Of a DNA stretch of 64,000 nt, positions 50,338 to 58,635 are shown piece after piece. Every line of letters starts with the position of its first letter. Position 1 is the stretch's first letter. Made by a program: the position numbers and the translations under genes. This stretch comes from an uncultured Dehalococcoidia bacterium (lineage in GTDB: Bacteria; Chloroflexota; Dehalococcoidia; Lucifugimonadales; UBA3495): contig OY282494.1 of NCBI GenBank assembly GCA_958296385.1, positions 157,416 to 221,415 of the forward strand, written 5' to 3'. The notes under the pieces were generated by a model, which was not told the origin of the DNA, searched no databases, and worked only from the letters and a program-made list of their open reading frames with translations.

Positions 50338-50446
50338 GCTACAGTTCAGGCTCCGCGCTCTCATGCGGCCAGATTGCAAGTCTCCATCGAAGGTATGGCA
50401 ACGTGCCTCCTTGCGGGACTTGCAATCGGAGCTGGTGAACTGTAGC
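50338..50446 (+). ncRNA. nested long hairpin RNA or structured 5' leader
   Basis: Three stacked stems: GCTACAGTTCA with TGAACTGTAGC (outer, 11 bp), GCTCCG with CGGAGC, and GATTGCAAGTC with GACTTGCAATC (inner, 11 bp). A 16-nt bulge lies on the 5' side and a ~34-nt apical loop can form GGCA-acg-TGCC. It begins at the predicted start site of a strong promoter and ends 37 bp before the TM2-protein ATG. It is either a stand-alone small RNA or a regulatory leader. It matches no family I recognise. Confidence 0.55.
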
Positions 50447-50483
50447 AGGTAGCCAAATCCTGAGACCGCAAGGGGGTTCCACA

Positions 50484-50945
50484 ATGACCGGGCAAGTGCT
50501 CGATTACTCCGTCCAAAACCGAGAAGGCGTCATTTCGGGTGACGACGGCCAGCGTTATCGGTTCGGGGCTGATGAATGGCCGTCGGGAAGGTTCGCATCG
50601 CAAGGCATACGCGGACAACGGGTTGATTTTGAGGTCGACGACGATGGCCGGGCAGTCAACCTCTACCTGCTGGATTCGCCATCATTGCCCAAGCCAGTAG
50701 AAGCCACGCAGACAGCGACGGCGCCTACTGGAACGAAAGTAAGGATGACAGCGGCGCTTTTTGCCCTGCTCCTTGGTTTGTTTGGGGTTGACCAGTTTTA
50801 CATCGGCAAAACTGGAGCCGGGATTGGCAGGATTGTGCTGACCGTGACCATGCTCGGAGCTCCGGCGTCCGCCGCTTGGTCATTGATGAGCGCGATCAAA
50901 TTCTTTTCGATGACCGATGCCGACTTTGACGCCACGTATAATTAG
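50484..50945 (+). CDS. TM2-domain protein with N-terminal cold-shock-like domain
   Basis: A 153-aa protein. Residues 1-65 (GQVLDYSVQNREGVISGDDGQ...VDFEVDDDGRAVNLYL) look like a cold-shock/OB-fold nucleic-acid-binding module, though the aromatic RNP motifs are weak. Residues ~88-140 form two membrane helices joined by FGVDQFYIGKTGAGIGRI, the TM2 signature. AAGGGGG precedes ATG 50484 and a structured leader lies upstream. The role of TM2 proteins is not defined. It is followed 11 bp later by a lipoprotein gene. Confidence 0.75.
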   Translation: MTGQVLDYSVQNREGVISGDDGQRYRFGADEWPSGRFASQGIRGQRVDFEVDDDGRAVNLYLLDSPSLPKPVEATQTATAPTGTKVRMTAALFALLLGLFGVDQFYIGKTGAGIGRIVLTVTMLGAPASAAWSLMSAIKFFSMTDADFDATYN

Positions 50946-50956
50946 CGGGGGTAGCC

Positions 50957-51202
50957 ATGAAAATCCTCGCTATTGCGATAACCACCCTATTGCTGATTGC
51001 CTGCGCTCCGTCCAGTGTCGGCTTGTCCAATGCTACGGACAAGGAATTGGACAAGGCCTGCAATGCGCTGTCGAAAGTCGGTTACGACTACCACCAGTTG
51101 AACGTGCTGGCGATCGGTGGCAGGACTTTGGAGGTAGCGGCAAGTATCCACACCGACCACACCGGGCCAGAAAAGACGCGTAAATACTGCGAAGGACGGT
51201 AG
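50957..51202 (+). CDS. small lipoprotein
   Basis: An 81-aa secreted protein. The signal peptide MKILAIAITTLLLIAC ends in the lipobox LIAC, giving a lipidated cysteine at residue 16. The mature part (about 65 residues) has two further cysteines (KACNAL and KYCEGR) that could form a disulphide. No family is recognised. It is co-transcribed with the TM2 gene and ends before a hairpin terminator. Confidence 0.7.
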   Translation: MKILAIAITTLLLIACAPSSVGLSNATDKELDKACNALSKVGYDYHQLNVLAIGGRTLEVAASIHTDHTGPEKTRKYCEGR

Positions 51203-51206
51203 CAAA

Positions 51207-51240
51207 GACAAGGGCCGGGCTAATGCCACCGGCCTTTGTC
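51207..51240 (+). terminator. terminator after the lipoprotein gene
   Basis: GACAAGGGCCGG pairs with CCGGCCTTTGTC (one G-U) around a 10-nt loop. It is followed by GTTATG, so the T tract is weak. Confidence 0.6.
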
Positions 51241-51311
51241 GTTATGGTGCAGTCGTTGCAGGGTATGGCGCTACGAGAACAGGCAACCTTGCGGCGCTGA
51301 AAAGCTGTGCG

Positions 51312-52172
51312 CTACCGTCCTTCGCGGCGGCGGCCGTGGAATAGGTATTGCTGGGAGTAGCCGGCGTATGGGCCGAAGTGGGCTTGGGCCCATTGCACCA
51401 TTGCTTTGTCGGGGGGCTTTTTTTGCATGGGGAAGTACCATTCGGCGAGGGCGCGGCGTACCCAGACATCTACCGGGAACGCGTCGAGTTTTTCCAGGGC
51501 GAATACGGCGATGCAGTCGGCGATTTTGGCGCCGATGCCGCGACATTCCATTAGACGCGATTTGGCGTCGGGGTAGGGTTGGCGGATTAGTTCGTCCAGG
51601 TTTAGCTGGCCGTCGGTGACTTGTTGGGCTACGCCGGCTACGTAGGGGGCGCGGAATCCTAATCCTAGCTCGCGGAGGAATCCAGCGCCGGCGGCGGCTA
51701 GCTGCTCAGGGGTGGGGAAGGTGTGGCGGGTTTCGCCGGCCAGTTGCAGGGGGTGGCCGAGGCTTTGGGCCATGGCTTCCATGTTCTGGTGGATGCGGGG
51801 GATGTTGGAGGTGGCGGAGCAGATGAAAGCGACGGTACATTCCCAGGGTTCCTGGCGCAGGATGCGCAGGCCGGGGTAGCGGGCCACCATGTCGGCAACG
51901 CGGCGGTCGCGGCAAATGTCGTTGTAAATGGCGGCGATGTCGTCGTCAAGGCGGAAGTAGGAATGGAGCAGGCGATCGATGGCGTCGTCGGATGGGAGTC
52001 CGGTGGTGCTGACGGCCTGGTATTCTACTGCGGCGCCGTCTTGGCGGAGGTGGATCAAGTGACTGCCTAGAACGCCGGAGTAGAGGCCATCGTCGAGCTT
52101 GCGCCAGCGGTGGGCCTGGCCGCTTTCGAGGCTTTCGGCCAGGTTGAAGGGTTGGCTAATTGCGAGTTTCAC
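51312..52172 (-). CDS. ogg: 8-oxoguanine DNA glycosylase/AP lyase (Ogg1-type)
   Basis: A 286-aa HhH-GPD glycosylase that removes 8-oxoguanine. The N-terminal domain resembles OGG1 (FNLAESLESGQAHRW). The helix-hairpin-helix LMECRGIGAKIADCIAVFALEKLDAFPVDVWV holds the catalytic lysine of GIGAK and the aspartate of PVDVW. The N-terminal extension GQAHRW...YSGVLG is family-like. Its start overlaps the dinG stop by 17 bp, so it is co-transcribed with the helicase. Confidence 0.9.
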   Translation of the reverse strand: MKLAISQPFNLAESLESGQAHRWRKLDDGLYSGVLGSHLIHLRQDGAAVEYQAVSTTGLPSDDAIDRLLHSYFRLDDDIAAIYNDICRDRRVADMVARYPGLRILRQEPWECTVAFICSATSNIPRIHQNMEAMAQSLGHPLQLAGETRHTFPTPEQLAAAGAGFLRELGLGFRAPYVAGVAQQVTDGQLNLDELIRQPYPDAKSRLMECRGIGAKIADCIAVFALEKLDAFPVDVWVRRALAEWYFPMQKKPPDKAMVQWAQAHFGPYAGYSQQYLFHGRRREGR

Positions 52173-55029
52173 GGGCGAGTTGGAGCCAGCGGGCGGCTTG
52201 CTGGCCTACGGATGCCATGGTGGAGCGCTGGAAGGTGCAGGTGGGCAGGGAGTTGAGGAAACGGTCGCCGTAGTTGGCGGTTTGGATGCGGCGGTCGAGG
52301 ATTACGACTACGCCCCGGTCGGTTTTGTTGCGGATGAGGCGGCCAAAGCCTTGCCGGAAGCGGAGTACGGCGGTGGGCACCTGGAAGTCGTTGAAAGGGT
52401 TGTTGCAGAGGTTGCTGCGGGCTTTGACGATGGGGTCGCTGGGGACGGGGAAGGGGAGGCGGCAGAGGAGCAGGCCGCGCAGGATGCCGGATTCCAAGTC
52501 AACGCCCTCCCAAAAGCTGGCGGTGCCGAGGAGGACGGAGCGGGGTTCGGAGCGCAGGCGTTCGGTGAGCTGACGGGGGGTGCCGTCGATGCCTTGGGCC
52601 AGCAGGGTGATGCCCTCGGCGCGGAGGGCGGCGCGGACCTGGTAGGATGCCTCGCGCAGGGCGTTGTGGGAGGTGAACAGGGCCAGCAGGTGGCCATCCA
52701 GGGCTTTGGCCATGTTCAGGATGACCTGGGCGGTGCCCCGGTTGTGGTCGGCGGCACGGCGGGGGTCGGGCTGGTCCTCGGGGACTAGGATAAGGGTGTT
52801 GCGTTCGTAGTTGAAGGGGCTGTCAACCAGCAACTCGTCGCTCTGCTCCGGGAAACCGACGCGCTGGCGCAGGAAATCAAAGCTGGAGTCTGCGGTGAGG
52901 GTGGCGCTGGTCAGTACGATGGCGTCTTTGTTGGCAAAGAGGCGGTCGCTGAGGATGGGGCCGACGGACAGGGGGGTGGAGTGGAGGGTGACGTTGCGGC
53001 GCACGACGTCAAGCCACTGGATTTGCTGGTCGTCAAAGCGTCCGAAAACGGAGGCGAGGCTGTCGTTGAGCTGGGATATGGCCTCGCGGCTGGCGAACAG
53101 TTCGGTGGGGGCGGATTCGTCATCGGCGCTGAAAACGTCGGAGGCCAGACGTTCCAGATTTTGCAGGGCGATGACGCACTGGTTCATAAAGACGGAGGCG
53201 TTCTCCCATTCCAGGGCGACGGAACTCCAGCCGGCGGACTGGCGCACCTTGTCATCCAGCGAAAGGGGTTCCTGGCGGTCGTTGTCGGACTGGCGGGTTG
53301 CGCCGGAGTGGAGGCCGGCGATGGCCTTCCAGAGGCTTTCCCAACTCTGGATGGCGTTGTTGCAGGCGACAAAGGCGCCGGATACGGCGTCGTTGGCCCG
53401 GGAGGCGGTGGGCTGGTCGCTGATGCGGTGGGTGGCGGCGGTCAGGCGGTTCAGTACGCGGTACACGGCGTCCAGCTCGCGGGGCAAGGCGTCGTGGGCG
53501 ACCTCAAAACCGAGCTGGCGGCTGGCTTCCTCCTCCAGGTGGTGGGCTTCGTCGATGACAAGGTGCTGGTAGTCCTGGAGGACGGTGCCGCCGACGGCGA
53601 GGTCGGCGAGGAGGAGGGCGTGGTTGACGACGAGGATGTGGGCGGATTCGGCCTGATGGCGGGCCTGGCGGAGGAAACAGGGGGCGCTGCTGCGAAAGGC
53701 GGGGCAGACCTGGGCGGTGTCGGCGGAAATCCGGGACCAGGCGCGGAAATCGCCGGAATGGAAATTCAGATTGGTACGGTCGCCGCTGGCGGTGTCGTCC
53801 AGCCAGACGGCGGTTTTGCCAATCATGCGGGCTTCATCCTCGCTGATGTTGTCGGCCAGGGCCAGCGCGTTCCAGCGGTGCAGGCAGACGTAGTTGGAGC
53901 GGCCTTTGAGCTGGGCGGCCTTGACTACGCCGGGGTGCAGGATGCCGGCGGTTTCGAGGATGCCAATTACGGCGGGGATGTCTTTCTCCATCAACTGTTC
54001 CTGGAGGTTGATGGTGTTGGTGGAGATGACGACGCGCTCGCCGTGGGTGGCGGCGTAAATGACGGCGGGCAGCAGGTAGGCCAGGCTCTTGCCGATGCCG
54101 GTGCCGCCCTCAACGATGAGCTTGCGGCCCTGATAGACGGCGCGGGTAACGGCTTTCAGCATCTCGGCTTGCTGGGGGCGATCCTCAAAGCCGGGGAACT
54201 CGCTGGCGAACAGGCCGTGGGGGGCCAATAGTTCCTCAACCTGCTGCTCGGTTAGTTCGCGGCGGATGGCTTTGTCGAGGGGGGCGCCGGGGGTGTCGGA
54301 GAGGCGGTGGGACAGGGCTTCCAGGTTCAGGCCGTTGAGTCCGATTGAGCTGGGGCCGCCGGTTGAACCGGGGGCGGCGGATTGGGCGAGGGCGGAGTTG
54401 GCGCCGGCGGAGTGGGGGACGAGTCCCTCCAGCAAGTCGGCAACCGGGGCGTTGGCGGTGCGGGCGGCGCGGGCGATGAGGGCGATTTTGGGGGCCGGGT
54501 GCTGGGCGCCAATCTGCAACAAGCGGTGAAACACGCCGGCGGTGACTTCGGCGTCGGCGATGGCCCGGTGAGCGTTGGGGTGGGGCAAGTCCAGCTGCTG
54601 GGCCAGGGCGGAGAGGTTGTATTCGGGAGCAGTGGGGAGGAAAACGGAGGCCAAATCCCAGGTGTTGTAGCTGGGGTTGGGGAAATCCAGCCGGTGGGAC
54701 TTGAGAAAGTCGAGGTCAAACTTGACGTTGTGGCCGATGATGGGGAGGTTGCCGACGAACTCGGCCAACTGGCCGGCGATTTGGCCGAAGGAGGGGGCGC
54801 GTTCAATTTGGGCCGGGGTGATGGAGGTTAGCTGCTGGATGAACTGGGGAATCTTGCGGCCCGGATTGACGAAAGTGCTGAACGTATCCAGCAGCTCGCC
54901 GGCGCGGAACTTTACGGCGCCGACCTCAATGATGGTGTCGCCGTGGGGGTTCAGGCCGGTGGTCTCCAAGTCGATGGCGACGAACACCTGCTGAAAGGGG
55001 TCAATGTGCTGGAGGATGGATTGCGTCAT
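52156..55029 (-). CDS. dinG: DnaQ-type exonuclease/DinG-family helicase
   Basis: A 957-aa two-domain protein. The N-terminal DEDD exonuclease has FVAIDLETTG (Exo I), IIGHNVKFDLDFL (Exo II) and HRAIADAEVT (Exo III). The C-terminal XPD/DinG helicase has Walker A VEGGTGIGKSLAYLLP, cysteines of a likely Fe-S cluster (YVCLHR, VCPAFRSSAPCF) and the DEAH box VIDEAHHLEEE. The fusion is the form common in Gram-positive and Chloroflexota genomes. ATG 55029 is chosen; the open frame before it is not family-like. It acts in DNA repair or recombination. Confidence 0.93.
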   Translation of the reverse strand: MTQSILQHIDPFQQVFVAIDLETTGLNPHGDTIIEVGAVKFRAGELLDTFSTFVNPGRKIPQFIQQLTSITPAQIERAPSFGQIAGQLAEFVGNLPIIGHNVKFDLDFLKSHRLDFPNPSYNTWDLASVFLPTAPEYNLSALAQQLDLPHPNAHRAIADAEVTAGVFHRLLQIGAQHPAPKIALIARAARTANAPVADLLEGLVPHSAGANSALAQSAAPGSTGGPSSIGLNGLNLEALSHRLSDTPGAPLDKAIRRELTEQQVEELLAPHGLFASEFPGFEDRPQQAEMLKAVTRAVYQGRKLIVEGGTGIGKSLAYLLPAVIYAATHGERVVISTNTINLQEQLMEKDIPAVIGILETAGILHPGVVKAAQLKGRSNYVCLHRWNALALADNISEDEARMIGKTAVWLDDTASGDRTNLNFHSGDFRAWSRISADTAQVCPAFRSSAPCFLRQARHQAESAHILVVNHALLLADLAVGGTVLQDYQHLVIDEAHHLEEEASRQLGFEVAHDALPRELDAVYRVLNRLTAATHRISDQPTASRANDAVSGAFVACNNAIQSWESLWKAIAGLHSGATRQSDNDRQEPLSLDDKVRQSAGWSSVALEWENASVFMNQCVIALQNLERLASDVFSADDESAPTELFASREAISQLNDSLASVFGRFDDQQIQWLDVVRRNVTLHSTPLSVGPILSDRLFANKDAIVLTSATLTADSSFDFLRQRVGFPEQSDELLVDSPFNYERNTLILVPEDQPDPRRAADHNRGTAQVILNMAKALDGHLLALFTSHNALREASYQVRAALRAEGITLLAQGIDGTPRQLTERLRSEPRSVLLGTASFWEGVDLESGILRGLLLCRLPFPVPSDPIVKARSNLCNNPFNDFQVPTAVLRFRQGFGRLIRNKTDRGVVVILDRRIQTANYGDRFLNSLPTCTFQRSTMASVGQQAARWLQLARETRN

Positions 55030-55075
55030 GTTGGCGGTATGGGCGTCGGTCGATTGGCCGCAAGGCCGATGGGGT

Positions 55076-55783
55076 CTAGGATGGGGTCTGCAAGCGGTAA
55101 GGGCGGAGTTGGCCTTGCCGCAAGCCTTCAAGGGGGCGGAAATCGCCCTTGTGGAGGGCGGCGAGGAACTGGGCTTCGTCAAATATCTCGTCGGGGAATT
55201 CGGTTACGAACCGTCCTATTCCGTGGGTGCTGTGGGCGTCGCTGCCGCCGGTGACGGGGAGGTTCAGGCGGTGGGCTACTTCGGCGGCGAAACGGTTCTC
55301 CTCGTCGGAAGTGCCGCCGTTGGCAATCTCTACGGCGTCGGCCAGCTGGAAAACCGGGTGCTGCATGGCCTCGGATGCCTCAGTGGGGATGGGTTCGCTG
55401 GGGTCGCGGTACAAGTAGGGGCGGGTGCGATGGTGCTGGCCGAGGACGCCCCGGAAAGGGTGGGCCGATACTACGAAGCCGCCGGCTCGGTGGGCTGACT
55501 TGCTCAATTCCTCGGCGCGGTTGAAACCGCTCTGGTAGCGGTCAACGCCGAAAGCCAGGATGTGGCCCATGTCGGTGTCGGCCTCCATGGCCCGGATTAG
55601 GACCACGTTGTGCCGGCTGGCGAAGGCGGCGAATTCGTGGCGGTCCCAGGGGCCGGAATGTTCGGTAATGCACAGGCCGCGCAAACCTAACCGCTCGGCC
55701 TCAAGGATAAGGTCCTCCGGCGTCAGGCTTGAATCAGCACTGCCCCTGGTGGTGTGGATGTGTAGGTCAAAAAGGCGGGCCAT
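55076..55783 (-). CDS. PHP-domain phosphoesterase family protein
   Basis: A 235-aa PHP protein. Metal ligands are in LHIHTTRGSADSSLTPEDLI, ITEHSG, VSAHPFRG and GSDAHSTHGIG. It is the short stand-alone form that usually acts as a phosphoesterase, such as histidinol or nucleotide phosphatase. ATG 55783 is chosen. It lies 46 bp upstream of the dinG start on the same strand, which makes a DNA-metabolism role plausible but not shown. Confidence 0.85.
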   Translation of the reverse strand: MARLFDLHIHTTRGSADSSLTPEDLILEAERLGLRGLCITEHSGPWDRHEFAAFASRHNVVLIRAMEADTDMGHILAFGVDRYQSGFNRAEELSKSAHRAGGFVVSAHPFRGVLGQHHRTRPYLYRDPSEPIPTEASEAMQHPVFQLADAVEIANGGTSDEENRFAAEVAHRLNLPVTGGSDAHSTHGIGRFVTEFPDEIFDEAQFLAALHKGDFRPLEGLRQGQLRPYRLQTPS

Positions 55784-55856
55784 AGGCGTTACCAGTCTAG
55801 TCGCCAAGTCGCAAAGCGTCAACGGCGGGATGTCACTTTGGAAATCGTCCTGTGTT

Positions 55857-55965
55857 GTCATTCTGAGCACAGCGAAAAATCGCGACGGCGTAGGGCACAC
55901 TTTGGGGTAGCGTCGTTGCTACGCTATCGAGATTCTTCGCTGCGCTCAGAATGACATTAGGGGGG
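55857..55965. mobile_element. MITE core without terminal repeats
   Basis: A 109-bp internal portion of the 10412 family (TGTCATTCTGAGCACAGCG... and CTTCGCTGCGCTCAGAATG). The terminal inverted repeats are missing on both sides. It sits in the ~280-bp gap between the divergent PHP and dehydrogenase genes. Confidence 0.7.
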
Positions 55966-55982
55966 TGATGGTGGGGGGTGTC

Positions 55983-55991
55983 TGATAGAAT
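55983..55991 (+). promoter_or_regulatory. extended -10 promoter for the dehydrogenase at 56063
   Basis: TGATAGAAT is an extended -10 element with no clear -35, 71 bp before the start codon. Confidence 0.4.
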
Positions 55992-56062
55992 GCGGCGGCG
56001 TTGGATTGGATTTGACGCGCTGTTACGCAAACGGGACACGATGCAAATGGGAGGCGATTGAG

Positions 56063-56992
56063 ATGGCACGAGTTGGGTTTATTGGTTTGGGGACGATGGG
56101 CGCCAGTATGGCGTACAACTGCCTGCGGGGGGGCAACGAGATGGTGGTGCACGACATCCGTCGGGAGGCGGCGACGCAGCATCTGGAGGCGGGGGCCAGC
56201 TGGGCGGATACGCCGCGGGAGGTTGCGGAGTCCAGCGACGTGGTGTTCACGTCGCTGCCGGGGCCGGTGGAGGTGGAGGCGGTGTCGGTGGGGGAGGACG
56301 GGATTATGTCGGGGATGACGGCGGGCAAGACTTATTTTGACCTGAGCACGAGTTCGCCGACGCTCATCCGGCAGATTCACGAGCGGGCGGCGGCGCAGGG
56401 GGTTGACGTGCTGGACGCGCCGGTGAGCGGCGGGCCGGCCGGGGCGGCCAGCGGGCGTTTGGCAATCTGGGTGGGCGGCGACAAGGGGGCGTTTGACCGG
56501 AACAAGGCGGTGCTGGATTCCATTGGCGATGCGGCGTATTACGTGGGGCCAATCGGCAGCGGGGCGGTGGCCAAGCTGGTGCACAACTGCGCGGGGTACA
56601 TCGTGCAGACGGCGCTGGCGGAGGTTTTTACGATGGGCATTAAGGCCGGGGTGGATCCGCTGGCGCTGTTTCTGGCGGTGCGCAAGGGGGCCGGCGGACG
56701 GCGGGGGATGTTTGAGGGGCTGGCGCAGCACTTTCTTATCAACAGCTACGATCCGCCGGATTTTGCGCTGCGGCTGGCGCGCAAGGATGTTGACCTGGCG
56801 GTTGCGGTGGGGCGGGAGTTTGACGTGCCGATGAAACTGGCGAACACGACCCTGGCGGAACTGACCGAGGCGCTGAACCGGGGCTGGGCCGGCCGGGATT
56901 CGCGGGTGGCAATGCTGTTGCAGGAGGAACGGGCGGGGGTGGAGTTTGAGGTTGACCCTGAGGAGCTGCGGCGGGCGCTGGAGGCTGAGTAG
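56063..56992 (+). CDS. NAD(P)-dependent beta-hydroxyacid dehydrogenase, second copy
   Basis: A 309-aa relative of the enzyme at 3363. It has GFIGLGTMGASMAYNC (Rossmann), DAPVSGGPAGAASGRLAIWVGG (substrate motif) and the catalytic lysine in AKLVHNC. GGGAGG precedes ATG 56063. The two paralogues differ clearly in sequence and so probably act on different hydroxyacids. It converges on gcvPB, with a shared terminator at 57052. Confidence 0.85.
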   Translation: MARVGFIGLGTMGASMAYNCLRGGNEMVVHDIRREAATQHLEAGASWADTPREVAESSDVVFTSLPGPVEVEAVSVGEDGIMSGMTAGKTYFDLSTSSPTLIRQIHERAAAQGVDVLDAPVSGGPAGAASGRLAIWVGGDKGAFDRNKAVLDSIGDAAYYVGPIGSGAVAKLVHNCAGYIVQTALAEVFTMGIKAGVDPLALFLAVRKGAGGRRGMFEGLAQHFLINSYDPPDFALRLARKDVDLAVAVGREFDVPMKLANTTLAELTEALNRGWAGRDSRVAMLLQEERAGVEFEVDPEELRRALEAE

Positions 56993-57051
56993 GCGGCCAT
57001 CAGATCCAAGCGGGGGCCGATCCAAGCGGGGGCCGAATCGGCTCAAATCGG

Positions 57052-57095
57052 AGCGGCGGAACGTGCCATTGGCACGCGTTCCGCCGCTTGCGTTT
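57052..57095. terminator. bidirectional terminator between dehydrogenase and gcvPB
   Basis: AGCGGCGGAACGTGCC pairs with GGCACGCGTTCCGCCGCT through ATT, with a small bulge, and is followed by TTGCGTTTT. Confidence 0.75.
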
Positions 57096-57114
57096 TGCCG
57101 GGCGTTGGGCTGAA

Positions 57115-58584
57115 TCAGTCGGCGGCGGGCTGCCAGCGGAGGATGGGGCGGCGGGCGGCGGTGGCTTCGTCGAGGCGGGATACGGGGGTGGTGTGGGGGG
57201 CTTGCTGCACCAGGGTTGGGTCGGTGGTGGCTTCGTGGTCGATGGCACGCAGGGCGTCAATGAAGGCGTCGAGGGTGTCTTTGGTTTCGGACTCGGTGGG
57301 TTCAATCATTAGGGCTTCGTGGACGATGAGGGGGAAGTACATTGTGGGGGCGTGAAAGCCGTAGTCGAGGAGGCGCTTGGCGACTTGGAGGCCGCTGACG
57401 CCGCGTTCGTGCTGGCGGTCGGCGGAGAACACTACTTCGTGCATACAGGTGCGGTCGTAGGGGAGGGCGTAGATGTCTTTAAGGGCGTGCATGAGGTAGT
57501 TGGCGTTGAGGACGGCGTTGCCGCTGATGGAGGTCAGGCCGGCGGCGCCGAGGGTGCGGATGTAGGTGTAGGCGCGCACGAGGACGCCAAAGTTGCCGTG
57601 GAATCCGCTGGTTTTGCCGATGCTGTCGGGCGGCTGGGCGATGACGTAATCGCCGGCGGCGGTTTGCGCGACGATGGGGGCGGCGAGGTAGGGGGCGAGG
57701 CTGGCGCCGCAGCAGACGGGGCCGGCGCCGGGGCCGCCGCCGCCGTGGGGGGTGCTGAAGGTTTTGTGCAGGTTCAGATGGCAGACGTCAAAACCGAGAT
57801 GGCCCAACTTGGCCCGGCCCAATAGGGCGTTCATGTTGGCGCCGTCGCCGTACACGAGGCCGCCGCAGTCGTGGACTACCTGGCAGACTTCGAGAATCTT
57901 GGTGTCAAAGAGGCCGAGGGTGCTGGGGAGGGTAATCATCAGGCCGGCCAGGTCGTCGTCGGCCAGTGCGCGCAGGGCGTCGAGGTCGGTGTTGCCGTCG
58001 GAGTCGGAGGGGACGGTAACGACGTCAAAGCCGGCCATGGCGGCGGAGGCGGGGTTGGTGCCGTGGGCGCTGTCGGGAATGGCCATCTTGGTGCGGCGGG
58101 TGTCGCCGCGGGAGAGGTGGTAGGCGCGCATCATCAGGACGCCGGCGAGTTCGCCGTGGGCGCCGGCGAGGGTGGCCAGGCTGGTAGCGTCCATGCCGGT
58201 GATTTCGGACAGGAACCCTTGCAGGCGGTACAGCAGCTCCAGGGCGCCCTGGGAGAGCTCAACCGGCTGCTGGGGATGGATGCCGGCGAAACCGGGGAGG
58301 AAGGCAACCTCGTCGTTTATCTTGGGGTTGTACTTCATGGTGCACGAACCCAGGGGGTAAAAGTGGGTGTCAATGCTGAAGTTGAGCTGGCTCAGGGCGG
58401 TGAAATACTGGACGACTTCGGGTTCGGACACTTCAGGCAGGGGCAAGTCGTCGCGCAGGTAGGCGGCGGCGGGCAGGGGGGCGGCCGGGACGTCGAGGTC
58501 GGGGGTGACAACGCCCATCCGTCCGGGGACGCTGCGGGCCATTAGCATTTGGGTGGTATCGCGGTTTCCGCCTTTGTTCAGCAT
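57115..58584 (-). CDS. gcvPB: glycine dehydrogenase (decarboxylating) subunit 2
   Basis: A 489-aa PLP subunit of the split P-protein of the glycine cleavage system. The PLP lysine lies in DVCHLNLHKTFSTPHGGGGPG, and GSCTMKYNPKINDEVA and DIGKTSGFHGN-like signatures are typical. It forms a heterotetramer with the product of gcvPA, which begins 51 bp upstream on the same strand. Glycine decarboxylation feeds one-carbon units to folate through GcvT. Confidence 0.95.
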   Translation of the reverse strand: MLNKGGNRDTTQMLMARSVPGRMGVVTPDLDVPAAPLPAAAYLRDDLPLPEVSEPEVVQYFTALSQLNFSIDTHFYPLGSCTMKYNPKINDEVAFLPGFAGIHPQQPVELSQGALELLYRLQGFLSEITGMDATSLATLAGAHGELAGVLMMRAYHLSRGDTRRTKMAIPDSAHGTNPASAAMAGFDVVTVPSDSDGNTDLDALRALADDDLAGLMITLPSTLGLFDTKILEVCQVVHDCGGLVYGDGANMNALLGRAKLGHLGFDVCHLNLHKTFSTPHGGGGPGAGPVCCGASLAPYLAAPIVAQTAAGDYVIAQPPDSIGKTSGFHGNFGVLVRAYTYIRTLGAAGLTSISGNAVLNANYLMHALKDIYALPYDRTCMHEVVFSADRQHERGVSGLQVAKRLLDYGFHAPTMYFPLIVHEALMIEPTESETKDTLDAFIDALRAIDHEATTDPTLVQQAPHTTPVSRLDEATAARRPILRWQPAAD

Positions 58585-58635
58585 GGTGTGGGGAACTCCG
58601 GTTCAGACTGTGTTGCGTGGGGTGGGGCGTCGGTA

